Of a stretch of DNA of 64,000 nt, positions 45,346 through 56,714 are shown one piece after another. The notes beneath the pieces are model-generated. The model saw only the letters and a program-made list of their open reading frames with translations, ran no database searches and was not told where the DNA came from. The stretch lies in NCBI GenBank assembly GCA_009667805.1, contig CM019063.1, positions 411,160,626 through 411,224,625 on the forward strand. The letters run 5' to 3'. The DNA is from Leptobrachium leishanense. Taxonomy: Eukaryota > Chordata > Amphibia > Anura > Megophryidae. A program made the position numbers and the translations under genes. The number at the start of each line of letters is the position of its first letter. Position 1 is the first letter of the stretch.

Positions 45346-47743
45346 TTAAATTCTCCCAAGCTGCCATGGCACTTGTCCGCTGGCAGTACAGAAATAGTTT
45401 GCTAAGGCATCTCTGAAACGATTGAGGCTTCTATTAACAGGGTAACGATCTGTGTCATCATGGTCTTCCAAACCCAAAATACTGAGGGAGTCACTAAAAT
45501 TGTACCCATCGCGGTCACGTATAAAATTATGTAAAACACAACAACTTTTTACTATATCCACAGCAAAATCGACATTCACATCTAATGGCCTATGTAGAAT
45601 TCGCCATTTGTTGGATAGAATGCCAAAGGAGCACTCCACGTACCTTCTGGCTCGTGACAGCCGATAATTAAATATTCTTTTTTTGTCACTTAGTTGTCTC
45701 CCTCCGTATGGTCGCAATAAATTGGTTGATAAAGCAAAAGCTTCATCCCCCACGAAAGCAAAAGGGACAGCAATGTCTGTACCAGGCAACATCTTTGGCT
45801 TGGGAATATTTAAGCTATTGCTCCGTATTTGTTGCCAGAGTGTCGAATTCTGAAATATTGTTGAATCAGAGTCTTTCCCATAAGATCCAATTTCAACATA
45901 TGTGAATCTATAGTTGGCATCAGCAACTGCCAGGAGTCCGATTGAAAAAAAATGTTTATAGTTCATGTATTGAGAACCACTCAATTCTGGCTTCACAACA
46001 CGGATATGTTTCCCGTCCACTGCCCCAAGACAGTTAGGGAAATTGGCTCTATCTTGGAACCCCTCCACTATATCGGCCCATGTACTTTCATTTGGTGTAG
46101 GGATGCATTTCTCCTTCAGGGTGTCCCAAATCGTTTGGCACACTTTTTGCACCACCTTGCCCGGTGTTGTTCGTCCAATCCTAAAATTGAAGTGAAGATC
46201 TTGCAGACTGCAGCCACTGGCAAGATACCTGTAAGAAAAAAATAGATGTTTTTGGTTATGAGTACTTCCAATTAACATTCATTATGTCATTATTTTTTAC
46301 TTTCTAGTACAAGAAGCCATGTCAAAATGGCGAACTGTGCGGGACAACTATGTCCGCAACCAGAAAAAAATTGAAGAATGTGGACGGTCCGGCTCAGGGG
46401 CCAAGAGAATGCGTTCCTATATATTTGCTGAGCAGCTCTCTTTTTTAAAGAAAAATCTAGTGCCAAGACAAACTGTGAGCAGCATAAATGCGACACCATC
46501 CTGCTCACAGGACCCAGGGGCCAACCCACCAACACTGAACCTGTCAACAAATACAGAGGCAACGGAAGGAGACTTGGAGGATCTGTTGGAAGGAGCAGAG
46601 GATCTGGGCCATGGTGCGGAGGCTCTCTTTGAAGGAGCGGCAGCTGTGGTGGAAGGAGCAGAGGCTGTGGTGGAAGGAGCAGAGGCTGTGGTGGAAGGAG
46701 CAGAGGCTGTGGTGGAAGGAGCGGAGGCTGTGGTGGAAGGAGCGGAGGCTGTGGTGGAAGGAGCGGAGGCTGCTGCACCTCCGACCGCATCTTCCAGGCG
46801 CCAAAGGGGAACTAGTTTGGAGCAGGCGATCCTAAGATTTATGGAGGTACAAATGCGTCCAGAACAAGCAAATAGGGAAGACGACGATCATGTTGCTTTC
46901 TTCAACTCCATACTGCCTCTGGTGCGTCAGATGACGCGGAATCAAAACATTCTTTTTAGGATGCAAACCATGCAGAATATATATAGTATTTTGAACCCCC
47001 AACTCCCACCCTTGTTCTATGCTGCAGGACATCAGCAGCCGCCGCCCGTCCTTTATGCTGCCGGAGATCAGCAGCTGCCGCCCATCCCGTATGCTGCAGG
47101 ACATCACCAGCCGCCACCCGTGCCGTATGACGAGGATGTGCTGGAGTATAGAAATTTATAAATTTACATTTTATTGTTAATTTTTCGGGGAAAAAAAAGT
47201 TTGGAAATCTTATTTATAGTTGTATAAAAAAACAGTTATTTTGCCTTTTAAAAAAAGTAAAAAAAGTTTAAACATCACATTTTGTTGTTGGATTCATAAG
47301 TTATTTGAGACTGAATCAAACATTTCCCACTCCTTGTTGGTGATAAAACATTTCCCACTCCTTGTTGGTGATAAAACATTTCCCACTCCTTGTTGGTGAT
47401 AAAACATTTCCCACTCCTTGTTGGTGATAAAACATTTTCCTTACCGTAAGGTGATGACCAGCATCTCTTCTGGTGATATGGCGCCCCGCATTTTTGTGTC
47501 CATCTTGGTCAGAGGCTTCTTTACACTGGCCAGCAGTTCATCGAAGGAGACTATGGACATCCGGAGGTAATTAAAAAATTTCACCGGATCTCCCTCTCTT
47601 AGCGGCTTGTACAGCGTATGGAAATGTCCATGAGTGTCTCTCAAGGAGTTTATGGGATGAACCCACCACTTCCTTTTCTTCTTTAGTTTCTGCGAATACG
47701 CATATGCCAACAGAGTAAACAGAACTGCATCTCTCCCGTCCAT
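45346..47743 (-). CDS. PIF/Harbinger transposase (HARBI1-like), two exons
   Basis: Exon 1 is 47743-47445 (MDGRDAVLFTLLAYAYSQKL to EEMLVITLR) ending at GTAAGG. Exon 2 is 46228-45346 after cttttttcttacag-type acceptor (YLASGCSLQDLHFNFRIGRT). Joined, they give 393 residues in frame, normal for the family. DDE_Tnp_4 motifs: D171 in GAVDGKHIRV, D221 in SDSTIFQNS, D261 in FVGDEAF, and E298 in ARRYVECSFGILSNKW. The N-terminal segment with FDELL and the helix-turn-helix around FRIGRTTPG match HARBI1. The enzyme would excise and insert the element at TTA-like targets. Its intron (46229-47444) contains MADF exon 2 on the opposite strand and a 28-bp x 4 repeat. No stop or frameshift is seen. Confidence 0.9.
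46630..46770 (+). repeat. 21-bp coding minisatellite (VVEGAEA)
   Basis: Six to seven copies of the 21-bp unit gctgtggtggaaggagcgg plus ag encode VVEGAEA. Being a multiple of three, it keeps the frame. Copies differ at one or two positions. Confidence 0.9.
47322..47440. repeat. 28-bp tandem repeat in the transposase intron
   Basis: Four identical copies of a 28-bp unit (tttcccactccttgttggtg plus 8 bases) end just before the transposase donor site. Confidence 0.95.
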
Positions 47744-47996
47744 CTTGCAACAAACACCTCACCACAACACGCTTTTTTTTTTTCAACACATAATTGTCTT
47801 CAACTTTATTAAAATTTATTTTATGCCAGCCCAGCTTTTTTTTCCCCCAGCTCACAAAATTCACGTTTTTAAGACGTGCGTCAAAATTAACGCATCGTCT
47901 GACGTCTACCATCTCTTCCGTCATTTTTAACGCACGGGTCCGTCGTTTTTAACGCGCGTTAGTGCGCAAAAGTTAACGTCTAGTGTGCCCCCGGCC

Positions 47997-48100
47997 TTAC
48001 TGGAGAGATGCTCTTGCTGGAATCGAACCCATGTCTCCACAGGCTCTCTCCACACAGAGCAGTGATGTTACCTCTACTCCACCCAGCCAGTATAAACAAA
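47997..48100. repeat. Dispersed repeat, right half
   Basis: Continues the repeat of 43106-43218 after the TTA duplication (ttactggagagatgctcttg to cctctactccacccagccag). It matches 55025-55108; a short related piece is at 40262-40290. Confidence 0.8.
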
Positions 48101-48139
48101 ATTTAACATTGAACCAATGAACTTTTAATGTTTTATATG

Positions 48140-49310
48140 CCAATAAATTGTAAGTGACGGCTGTTCTGTCACACCCACCCTCGCCGGATCCACCACCCTT
48201 CAAGGCACGCTGGGAGGAACTCTTGAACGAACGGATTGATGATGAGAGTTTGTCTGAAACGTACCAGCTGGTCCATAGAGGCTCGGAGCAATCCCGGCTT
48301 CAGGAACAGGCATATAAAATCATGTCATTCTGGTACTGTACCTGGTACTGTACCTGGTCCCGATTTCATATGGGACTAAGCCTTACAACACAGTGCTGGC
48401 GATGTGATGATGAAGTCGGGGACTATCTCCACATGTGGTGGTCCTGTGTGGCGCTACAACCCTTCTGGGCTCAGGTGCACGTGGTTATACTGAGGGTGAC
48501 TGATGTGGACTTGCCCCTTATGGCACGAGTCTTTAAGTTGCTACAGGTCCCTCTGTCCTCTGCTGGACTGCGTTGTTTGGTGCTGCTCCCTCTCTTGCTC
48601 AATGTGAGATCCCTTGTGGCCCTTCATTGGGCGAATGGCGCCCGGCCGCTGTGTGCAGATTGGCTCAACCAGATAGAAGAGCTTAGTCTACATGAAAGCT
48701 TGCCGGCTTCGGCGACGGGCCGCACACAACTGCATCTGCGGAAGTGGTTTTACTGGCAGGGATTTGTGTCCTCTCCTGAGGGCCGAGCCCTAAGGGTGTA
48801 ATGTGTCTCTTGCTGGGCATAGTGATCTGTGGGACCGCCAGCTCCTACCCTCTCCCGGCCACCCCCTTGTGCTTCCCTCTTCCCCCTCTGTGTCCCCAGG
48901 GGTAGTACCTGAACATGTCCGCTTACCCCTGCTGTCCTTCTGCCCTCTCTTTCTTTGCTGTTCCCTTCTCTGCTACGTCTTCTTCCTAGCTTTCTGTCCT
49001 GGACTCTGCCTTGATGACACTCTTTGTGGCAGGACGTCCTGAACGTGTAGATGCTTGGTATACTCCTTTCCCCCATTTTTTTCCTCTCTCCCTTCCTTTT
49101 TCTTTGTGCTTTAACTCTCAAGTGCCCCCTGTGGAGAATGGACCTGATAATGTCTGAAGGATCAAGCAACCATGCGAGGGGTTCCTATTTTTGTTATTAT
49201 TTTTCTGTTTCTTTGCTTATTACGTACGAGCATTTTGTGCACCTAATCCTGATGGCTCAGTCTGTTGGCTGATTACTGATCTTGAATAATAAACATTACT
49301 TTGCATTGTA
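48140..49310 (+). mobile_element. 5'-truncated L1/Tx1 LINE
   Basis: It contains the end of ORF2 (to 48801), a pyrimidine-rich 3'UTR of about 500 bp and an end near aataataaacattactttg. The 5' end begins abruptly inside ORF2. No clear duplication was found. Confidence 0.65.
48160..48801 (+). pseudogene. L1/Tx1 ORF2 C-terminus
   Basis: This 215-codon open fragment has the C-terminal cysteine motif of L1-group ORF2: CWRCDDEVGDYLHMWWSC followed by PFW, with a GLSLTTQ approach. It ends at a natural stop (LRV-stop, 48801). The endonuclease and reverse transcriptase domains are missing through 5' truncation. The final part has no stops, so the insertion is not very old. Confidence 0.75.
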
Positions 49311-49439
49311 TTATTTACTACTTTGTTGCACTGCTATCTTTGTACTGATTCATATGCTCTACTAAATTAAAAAAAAAATGGTCAAAATGAGCTCAGCGCA
49401 GAGGTGAAATGAATACAGGCGATATAAAATATGCTTAGC

Positions 49440-50105
49440 CACTTCATGTCTTCATCCTTTCCAAATAAATACATCCAACTTTTTTTGAAATGTGCCCACT
49501 TTCCTGATATCCAATGGTATTGGAACGGCTTGGAAGTAATACATTAATCGAGGTAAAATGTTCATCTTGATAAAACGAATTCGCCCTATCCACAAGATTG
49601 AATACTTTTCCCATGTCTCCAAGTCCCCCGCCAATATTTACAATAATCTCTCATAGTTTGCCATATACAGTCAGGTCCAGAAATATTGGGACATGGACAC
49701 AATTCTAACATCTTTGGCTCTATACACCACCACAATGGAGTTGGAATGAAACAAACACAATGTGCTTTAACTGCAGACTGTCAGCTTTAATTTAAGGGTA
49801 TGTACATCCAACTCAGCTGAACGGTGTAGGACTTACAGCAGTGTTGGTGTATAGAGCCAAAGATGTTAGAATTGTGTCGATGTCCCAATATTTCTGGACC
49901 TGACTGTACATGTTATTAAGGTCAGCATTCAGATTAATGCCCAAATATGTAGTCTCTTTGGAGGATATTTTAATCGAATACTTTAAACTCAGCAGTCTAA
50001 TCTCCTCCTCCTCCAAATGGACTGCTAATGCCTCGGAGTATGAAACATTATTTTTATAACCGCCCCAGTTCTGAAAACTCCCGTCTGTCAAGCCTTTCAA
50101 TAGAA
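49440..50105 (-). pseudogene. L1-type ORF2 fragment split by a mariner MITE
   Basis: On the minus strand LKYSIKISSKETTYLGI (near 49990) and, after the MITE, DLETWEKYSILWIGRIRFIK with MNILPRLMYYFQAVPIPL are the region after the reverse transcriptase in L1 ORF2. A stop lies near 49640. It is a fossil on the opposite strand to the 48140 copy. Confidence 0.7.
49668..49906. mobile_element. Mariner-type MITE
   Basis: CAGTCAGGTCCAGAAATATT at the left is mirrored at the right, with TA at 49666-49667 and 49907-49908. It is 239 bp with no coding. A truncated relative lies at 40403. Confidence 0.85.
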
Positions 50106-50110
50106 TTTAA

Positions 50111-51342
50111 AGTGCACCTGTCATGGGCAAAATGACTTGCCCATTTGGCAGGGCACCTTTTAGTTTGTATAGGACAGGGTTTTATGGCTCACCTATTGTA
50201 GTGATCGTAAATGAATTGTGTCATAAATCATCATATTTATTGATATATATTGAGTGTTATATCAAAGAGGGAACACTAGAGGCAGTGTGAGGCTTGTTGC
50301 CCTGTGTGGCTAGCTGACATCATTAAGCCAGCCTACTCTAGAGTGGTTACCTCATATGGTGACTCCCACTGGGATAAAGGTGTATACATTGTTGGTGGGA
50401 GGGATGCCACTCTGGTGGGGGGAGACAAGACTCTAGTCCAACCGTGTTTTGATTCAACCAGGAGTTCCAGGAAGAGATCAGCCCTTTTGTGATTTTGCTT
50501 GGACCTGAGAGCACATGGCTTGCCATGTGCTGTGTATTTCTGGATTTGGTAACTGATTGTTGCTCTTGATCTCTTTTGTATATCACTTTACCCAGGCCTC
50601 AAAATTTCCACTCTCCTGCTCGCATTTGGCGAGTGGAAATTACATGAGGGCGAGTGGGAATGCAGAGGCAGGGCAGGATAAGGGGTTAAGTGGGGCAACT
50701 AGTGGCTAGTAACTCTTAAGGCCTGGCTAGTAGCTTGGGACTTGAAAATTTGAGCCCTTTACCTATGCTGAGTATTTGTGTTATTGCAGTGTCCAGGGTT
50801 TAGATTAATGATGTTTTAATGTTTTATCTTTTTGTGTATCCTATTTATTATTAAGTAATATACCCATCTCTGTGTTTGTGTCGTCACTCGCTACTCAATT
50901 CTCACGCTATCGGCTGGTATTACCTTTATTTTAAATTGATTTATCATTACACCTATAATGTAAAAAACTGAGATACATCTGTTTTAAACTTTCTTCCTCT
51001 CCCTGGCCTCTGGTATATTGCCAGGGGATGGGAGCATCGTGAGCAGAAAGTCGACCTCCAGGACGGTCCCTGCAAGATTAGTGTCCTGTGCTGCCTGTCA
51101 CTCAGGTCAGGATAGGCACACAGTGCAGCACTCACAGTGAGCAAAGAGCTGTCTTATGCAGTAGGATGGTTCTATGCTCACAGCCGTCCTCACTGCGGCA
51201 TGCCACAGTCACGTGGGGGATGGGGGGCTTTAAAATGTTTTTTTTTACATTATGTAGGTTAGCGAAAAAACGCTGCCCTATATAAAAGGGGGAGGTGCCC
51301 TGTCAAATGGGCAAAAGTCATTCTGCCCTTGACAGGTGTACT
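50111..51342. mobile_element. TTAA-flanked element with ~50-bp inverted ends
   Basis: Ends AGTGCACCTGTCATGGGCAA and the complement of the right end (gacaggtgtact) are bounded by TTAA at 50107-50110 and 51343-51346. Inverted similarity extends about 50 bp (ttgcccatttggcagggcac). The interior is non-coding and hosts a nested hAT-like copy at 50593-50756. TTAA and the agtgcacct start suggest Kolobok/T2 or piggyBac. Confidence 0.75.
50593..50756 (+). mobile_element. hAT-like MITE of the GGCTCAAAATTTC family, short copy
   Basis: From caggcctcaaaatttccact to gcttgggacttgaaaatttg, with flanks ctttacc on both sides (about 7 bp). It is an internally deleted version of 57787-58273. Confidence 0.7.
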
Positions 51343-51349
51343 TTAAAGA

Positions 51350-53385
51350 GAATTATTATGATGTTATTAATAATAGTGTTCAGTTGAGTCCTAAATGTTT
51401 TCAGGTACAATATCTAATTAAATACAGTGTGAGGTATATGGAGCTGTCAGCATTGCAGGAGAGAGGCTGTCATGGGCTTTGTTTGCATATCCGTTGAGGA
51501 CTTATCGTTACTATATCAGACTCCATCAAATATTCTTACATTAAAGAATAGAATTATTGTCCTTTGTTTTAACTGCATTACTTTAAAATATCTAAAAAAA
51601 TCTTGGGATGAGGTTAAATGCTCTGGTCCCAAAAGACCAACACTTGCCAGCCCTGGCAATGTCTCTATTCTCATCTTCTCTCTAACACCCAAATCTCTCA
51701 ATAAGCTGCAGTAATAGAATGGAACACTAGATGGCACCACATTTTGGAAAGCAGTAACAAATTCCATAACAAAACACATGACATTTATTATCACCAGGGG
51801 TTACATCATTATTATTTATGTAGTTTTAACTCTTTCCATTTACGATATAATATGGTGGAAAACAAACGGAGTGACAAACACTCGACTCCCCAGCAACTGG
51901 AAATGGAAAGATGTTTCACTCAAACATCAAAGACCCGAGCCCAGTTTCAGGCTCAAAAGCATAGAAGTTGGAGCTTCACTAGAGCCAGGGTTTCAATTTC
52001 AGGGAGTCATAAACCATGTTCTGATTCCATATGATGCCTCTGCAGGATCCAATGAAAAAGGGTGGATTGGGACGCGCCCCCTTCCCCCAGCAGTCTGGGC
52101 CCTCAGATAAAGTCCAATGTGCTAGATCGCTCAGTTTGCCACCGTTTAGACGAAATGAACATAAGAAGAAGAGGACTCGAGCATGCTTTCTCTTCTGAGC
52201 TAGTACAAACCAACAGATTCTGTATAATTGCACAATATGGCAAAGTTACAAACAATAGTTGGCAAGCCAGTCGTAGAGAACAGATGTTTCACACACAAAC
52301 TGCCTGAACAATGAAAGGAAATACTTCTGTGCCTCAGAATATTTACTGAGCTCTATGTTGTCCACGCTGAAACCCATCCAGCTACCAGTCAATCAATGGA
52401 GGGCAGGACAGGTCTGATCTCAGCTTCCTCAGGATCAAGAGTCTTTTCAACAGGTTCCAATGCATTGTATAGACACTGGCTTGAGCATATAGCCTCCTGA
52501 CATCTGTGGCTTTTGGCTGGGGCCACTTGGGCGTACTAAGTGCATCCGTTGTGACCCCCTTCCGAGCGTCCATCGTAGTGCTTTGATGGATTGGCTGTTG
52601 AGGTATAGACAGTATACAGGTGGTGGTACATAAAATGTTAGATGTACAGCCACCTATATACAGGACTTTCTATACCACAACAGCACATTATTATTGCAAC
52701 AGCACTTTTCCTGCATAATTTATGATTTATTAAGATTATTACTATCACTGGAACTTTCTGCAATAGCACTTTTTGTTATATTTACCATACATTACTAAGG
52801 CAGGTTGCAGGGCTGGAGGACAGGCGAATAAGCATCCATAGAATGGGGAAACTGTAAGTCCACAGTGAAGCAACAGGAGGTCCTTGGAAACACAGGGGGT
52901 CTTTAGCGTGGTATCCAAGGGGTAGTCTGTATGCAAGGTCCCCTGGGAAACCAAGGGTCATGGGTTAGTAGAGAGAAGGAGATCCGTGAAACAAAGCATG
53001 AGGTCTGGTACACTTGGAACAGCAGGATCAGCTTTAAGTTAGGAGACAGGACTGTAGCACACGGAGCAGAAGCATTGCAGTCAGGGCGTGGCCTCCCTTT
53101 GAGGAGGCCTCATCAGAGTCAATTAGTCAACACCTGTGGATGTTGTCAGAGAGCTGATGCAGGGAAGCAAAGTCCAGCAAGGGCAGTGCAGGAAAGGTGC
53201 TGCCTGGATGGAGTCATGGTAGAGCAACCCTCTGACTTTCCCGTCTTGCAGGGGCAAGCACTTATACTCACCTCTCTGGCTTGGCTCCCACAGTAGTCTG
53301 ACTTCAAGGAAGTCAGACCACCATTTTTATACCCTGGCTGTTTCACTAACGTCATCACAGTGTGACCTTGTCAGCGATGCCTCAC
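51350..53385. other. Non-coding, no recognised feature
   Basis: About 2 kb without a supported gene. The part around 52900-53340 has LTR-like composition (ggaggcctcatcagagtcaa) but no paired ends were found. Confidence 0.4.
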
Positions 53386-53389
53386 TTAA

Positions 53390-54560
53390 CCCCTTAAGTG
53401 ACGGTCTCGCAATCTGGCGCCAATTGACTGTACCCAGAGGTGGCTGACATCTTGAATATTAGTCCAGCCTGGGGGGGCCTCCCGCCACCCACTGATGTCA
53501 TTGCACATGGGCACAAAGACATCAGTGAGGCAATTAACCACTAGTTGCCAAGGGATTTCCCTACGGAAATCCCTGTGGTGGAAATGGAGATACGAGGGTC
53601 CAAACGACCCCCCTATCTCCTGATAGATGGCAGCTAGAGGGTCATGTATGGTATTGTCAATACCAAACATGTCTAGGTTATGTTGAAAATAAGTAAATAA
53701 ATAAAAATAAAAGTATTGTTTAAATTTTTTATAATGCTGCACCATTGTTCACTTTTCAGTTATAATGTGAACAATGATGCTACATGAGCTCATTTCCCTC
53801 GATGAAATATGAAGTTTTTTCAGTTTTAGTTAAAATTGCGAATTTTCTCAGACAAATACAGTAACAGGTTCCCATTTCAAGAGTACCCCGTAGAATATAT
53901 AACCACAAAGGCTCAGATGATAAAATGTAAAAAAAACAAAACATTTTACACACTGTAAATGATTGAAATCAGAATGGAAATTCACTTTTTTTTTAAAATT
54001 TTCTGTTATAGCATTCTGACAGGACATGAGATATACATATAATAACGATACTGTATATTATGAATGTGCCGAGTCTGCTGAAAATAAGGATATATATATA
54101 CTTTGTCCGGTTCGTACAATAAAACAGGACTTCAAATCACGCTTAAACACGATGAGCACAAAATGAGCTAATTGCACTTATTGTCATACAAGTTGCAAAA
54201 AAAAGCAAAATAACGTGTAAGCATTTATTTCTAAACTCAGGACAAAATTTAGAAACTAGCCGGGGTTTTTTTGGCGGTTGTAGATGCGTGAGAGATTTTG
54301 AGGGGGTCAAATTTGAAACAGTTTTTTTCCCATTGTTACAAAATCTAAAATGAGCCGTGAACCACAAAAGATGAATTTATTGCTGAATTATTTTGACTAA
54401 AAACGTAATAAATGCATTATCTGTAAGCCTATTAACAGATTTAAGGAGACTCAATATGCAATTGGTCGTAGCTAGTATATAATCACGGGAGAACGGAACG
54501 CTACAATATTTACCCTATAAGGGTCAATAAAGTAAAGGGTGACTTAAAGCAGAGAAATAA
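53390..54560. mobile_element. Probable TTAA-family element (right end unclear)
   Basis: The left end CCCCTTAAGTGACGG follows TTAA at 53386-53389. The interior blocks at 54115-54160 match 39500-39545, and agccggggtttttttggcgg near 54259 matches, in reverse complement, the last bases of the window. The right boundary could not be fixed. Confidence 0.4.
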
Positions 54561-54926
54561 CAAAGGGCCCCCGAAATCGGGCAGATCGGCAGGTGCTTCT
54601 TGATACATTTGTAACGAGAGGCATTGCATTGGCTAGCGTGCTTAAAAAAGTAACAGCATCTGACTTTTCCTGTGAAAGCACAGAGCTGGAAAAACGTAAT
54701 TTTATAAGTACACTGTAACTTAAAAACAAGGTATGGACAGGGGTGGGCGGGTCAAGATAGTTTCAGTTACTCCCTCTCTCATTTATAACATATTGTTTTT
54801 CTTTAGATAGCGTTAGTAGTAATTTTGACAGAGATGGGTTTACTGGATGATGGCTGGAATAGCAAGAAAGACAATGCCCCATCATTCAACTTTTATTAAG
54901 TTAAAGGAGATTTAATTTTTTTTTTG

Positions 54927-55108
54927 AGAAAGGATTTTACCAGGAAGGATACATTGAGATTTCTCTCGTTTTCAAGTATGTCCTGGGTGGCGAGTATGTA
55001 CCGTTAGGTGTCTTGCACAAGGACACTTACTGGAGAGGTTGCTCGCTGGGATCAAACCCATGACTCATGCAGAGCAGTGACATTACCTCTACTCCACCCA
55101 GCCGGTAA
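54927..55108. repeat. Dispersed repeat, uninterrupted copy (empty site)
   Basis: The same repeat as 43106-43218 plus 47997-48100 but without the Harbinger. The join aaggacacttactggagagg here shows that TTA was duplicated by the insertion. Confidence 0.9.
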
Positions 55109-55738
55109 TTAGCAAACATCTGCTTTGCCCAGCCATTTTACGGACCGGTGTTTTGGTTAGGATTTGTTTTTCTGTATTTAACAGTTATCCTGTTTACCCG
55201 GCCAGTACAAGGACCAGTATAATTAGTTTAATACCATCTCAGCATGTCAGGGACAGTAACAGTCCTTGACATCTACCAAGTGGGGTTCTTACCTCTGCCT
55301 TGAAGGTTATCAATCAGCAACAGTATCAAACACAAAAAAAGAGTTTTAACTCTTCATTGTACTGGGTGGAGCAGCAGGGAACACTCAGACCACTAATTAG
55401 ACATGGAGTGAACTTGTATTGAGAGGCATTGGTTTGGCTGAGTGCTCTACACTGCAACAGCATCTGCTTCTTCCTGAAGCTGTCATTCTGTAAAACAGCG
55501 CTGAGGGAGACCCCTGGGCTGGAAAAGAAATGGTGAGTTTTTAAAGATTCCCTAAGTTAATATGACGTTGTTGAGGAGTCAGAGATGAAGAGAAATTGAC
55601 CCCTTCAGTCCCCCAGTTTTAGTTTAGCATATTTATTTATAAGGTAACCCGTGGGTCCTATTCCAATATTGCTGTTAAAAGTTAGATGCCAGACGTTTTT
55701 CATCTCTGTTTGACTTTTAACATCCGTATTCCGACTCA

Positions 55739-56176
55739 GGCTCGGGTCAGACAAGCGCAGTGTTTACGTCCGTGTTACCGCACATTTTAACGTCTGTGGT
55801 AGCATGCAATTATGACCAATGGAGCCCCACACACGAAGTACGTCCGAACAGAAGTGCGGACACACAACGGACGCAGCAAATGGACGCAAGTTAGGCAAGA
55901 ACGTAAAACCGCTAGAACGGACGTGCGGACTGCGCCACGTCCGCAAAGCTTTGTGTGTGAGTGATGGAACGTGGTCAGACAGACTGCATTTTTGACGTCC
56001 AGCATTTTTGACGGTCAAAATGTTTTTTCATATTAATTTTATTTCCCATCTACATCAGTCAAAAAAAAGAGTCACAAAAACGGACCGTGTGGCCGCTACC
56101 TTGTCATCAGTCAGAAAGTACGTCCGTTATGCACGGACGCACAGTCCGCACAGAATGCGTTCGTCTGACCCTAGCC
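55739..56176. mobile_element. Harbinger-like MITE, copy 3
   Basis: 438 bp with inverted ends GGCTCGGGTCAGAC and the complement of gtctgaccctagcc. Flanks TCA and TAA are a possible mutated 3-bp duplication. Many acgtccg/cggacgt subterminal repeats occur. Confidence 0.7.
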
Positions 56177-56386
56177 TAAACCACTGTGTCAGTAGCTCAA
56201 GCCTCAATACTTTTGAACTCATGAGCTCTACAGAAGCTCATGCAAGTGAGATCTGGCCCAGGACATCAGAAGGATAATGCCGCTCACTTCACCAAGGGAT
56301 CGGAGGTGAGTATTTGATTTTATGCTGGGCTTAGATTTATATGTTATAGGATTTCTTGGAAACGCAATCACTTAAAGCAAGTCTTA

Positions 56387-56711
56387 GGCTGGCGGCACAC
56401 TAGCAAACATTTTGCGTCCGTTTGACCGTACTGTTTGACGTCCGTCGTAGCTTTATAAAGGAGTCAATTAAACACCCCACACGAAGCACCTGCGCACTTG
56501 TTCACGGACGGGCAAAGCATAAAGTCACGGACGCAAAAATAACATTAACGTGAAAAAGCTAAACGGACGCAGCAACAACGCTGCCATGTATTTTCCTAGG
56601 GTGTGGGGACATCAGACGTTACGGACACACTTTATGCAGTACTCACAATATCTCCCGTGAAAAAGTGCGTCCGTAATGGACGCAGTACAGTATGCTCGTG
56701 TGCCGGCTGCC
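56387..56711. mobile_element. Harbinger-like MITE, copy 4
   Basis: 325 bp with ends GGCTGGCGGCACACTAGC and gctcgtgtgccggctgcc, and TTA on both sides (56384-56386 and 56712-56714). The ggcacactag end resembles the full Harbinger at 43219, so this may be mobilised by the same transposase. Confidence 0.75.
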
Positions 56712-56714
56712 TTA

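Larger units (their letters stand above)
43565..47161 (+). pseudogene. Harbinger MADF/Myb-like protein gene, exon 1 disrupted
   Basis: Exon 1 starts MDVELLIAAVQEHPVLWDTA at 43565 and is broken after 43642 by the hAT-like insert. It resumes at 45169 (NKKAKAWSIVCKAAFPDFET) and ends at 45259 before GTATGT. Exon 2 runs 46308-47161 after tactttctag and starts QEAMSKWRTVRDNYV. Without the insert and one 6-bp duplication the coding length is 1023 nt, a clean 340 residues. Residues 1-90 form a complete MADF domain (Trp-rich helix-turn-helix). Then come six or seven VVEGAEA repeats (about 46630-46770) and three 13-residue YAAG...PP repeats near the C-terminus. In Harbinger elements this partner helps nuclear import and binding of the transposase. 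Exon 2 has an internal ATG (46319) but lacks half the domain. Confidence 0.85.
43219..47996. mobile_element. Autonomous-type PIF/Harbinger transposon with nested insertion
   Basis: Perfect 47-bp inverted ends beginning GGCCGGGGGCACACTAGACG, with TTA duplications at 43216-43218 and 47997-47999, typical for PIF/Harbinger. It carries both expected genes: a DDE transposase (minus) and a MADF DNA-binding protein (plus). It is 4778 bp with, and about 3252 bp without, the 1520-bp hAT-like insert. The uninterrupted repeat at 54927-55108 is an empty-site paralogue. Confidence 0.95.

Noticed and set aside
46290..46804. Minus-strand frames rich in Leu, Pro and Gln opposite the MADF exon
   Set aside because: Antisense reading of the VVEGAEA repeats; the plus-strand MADF exon explains the region.
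52420..52445. cagcttcctcaggatc resembling a hammerhead box
   Set aside because: No GAAA box, stem II or closing stem is found at the right spacing.
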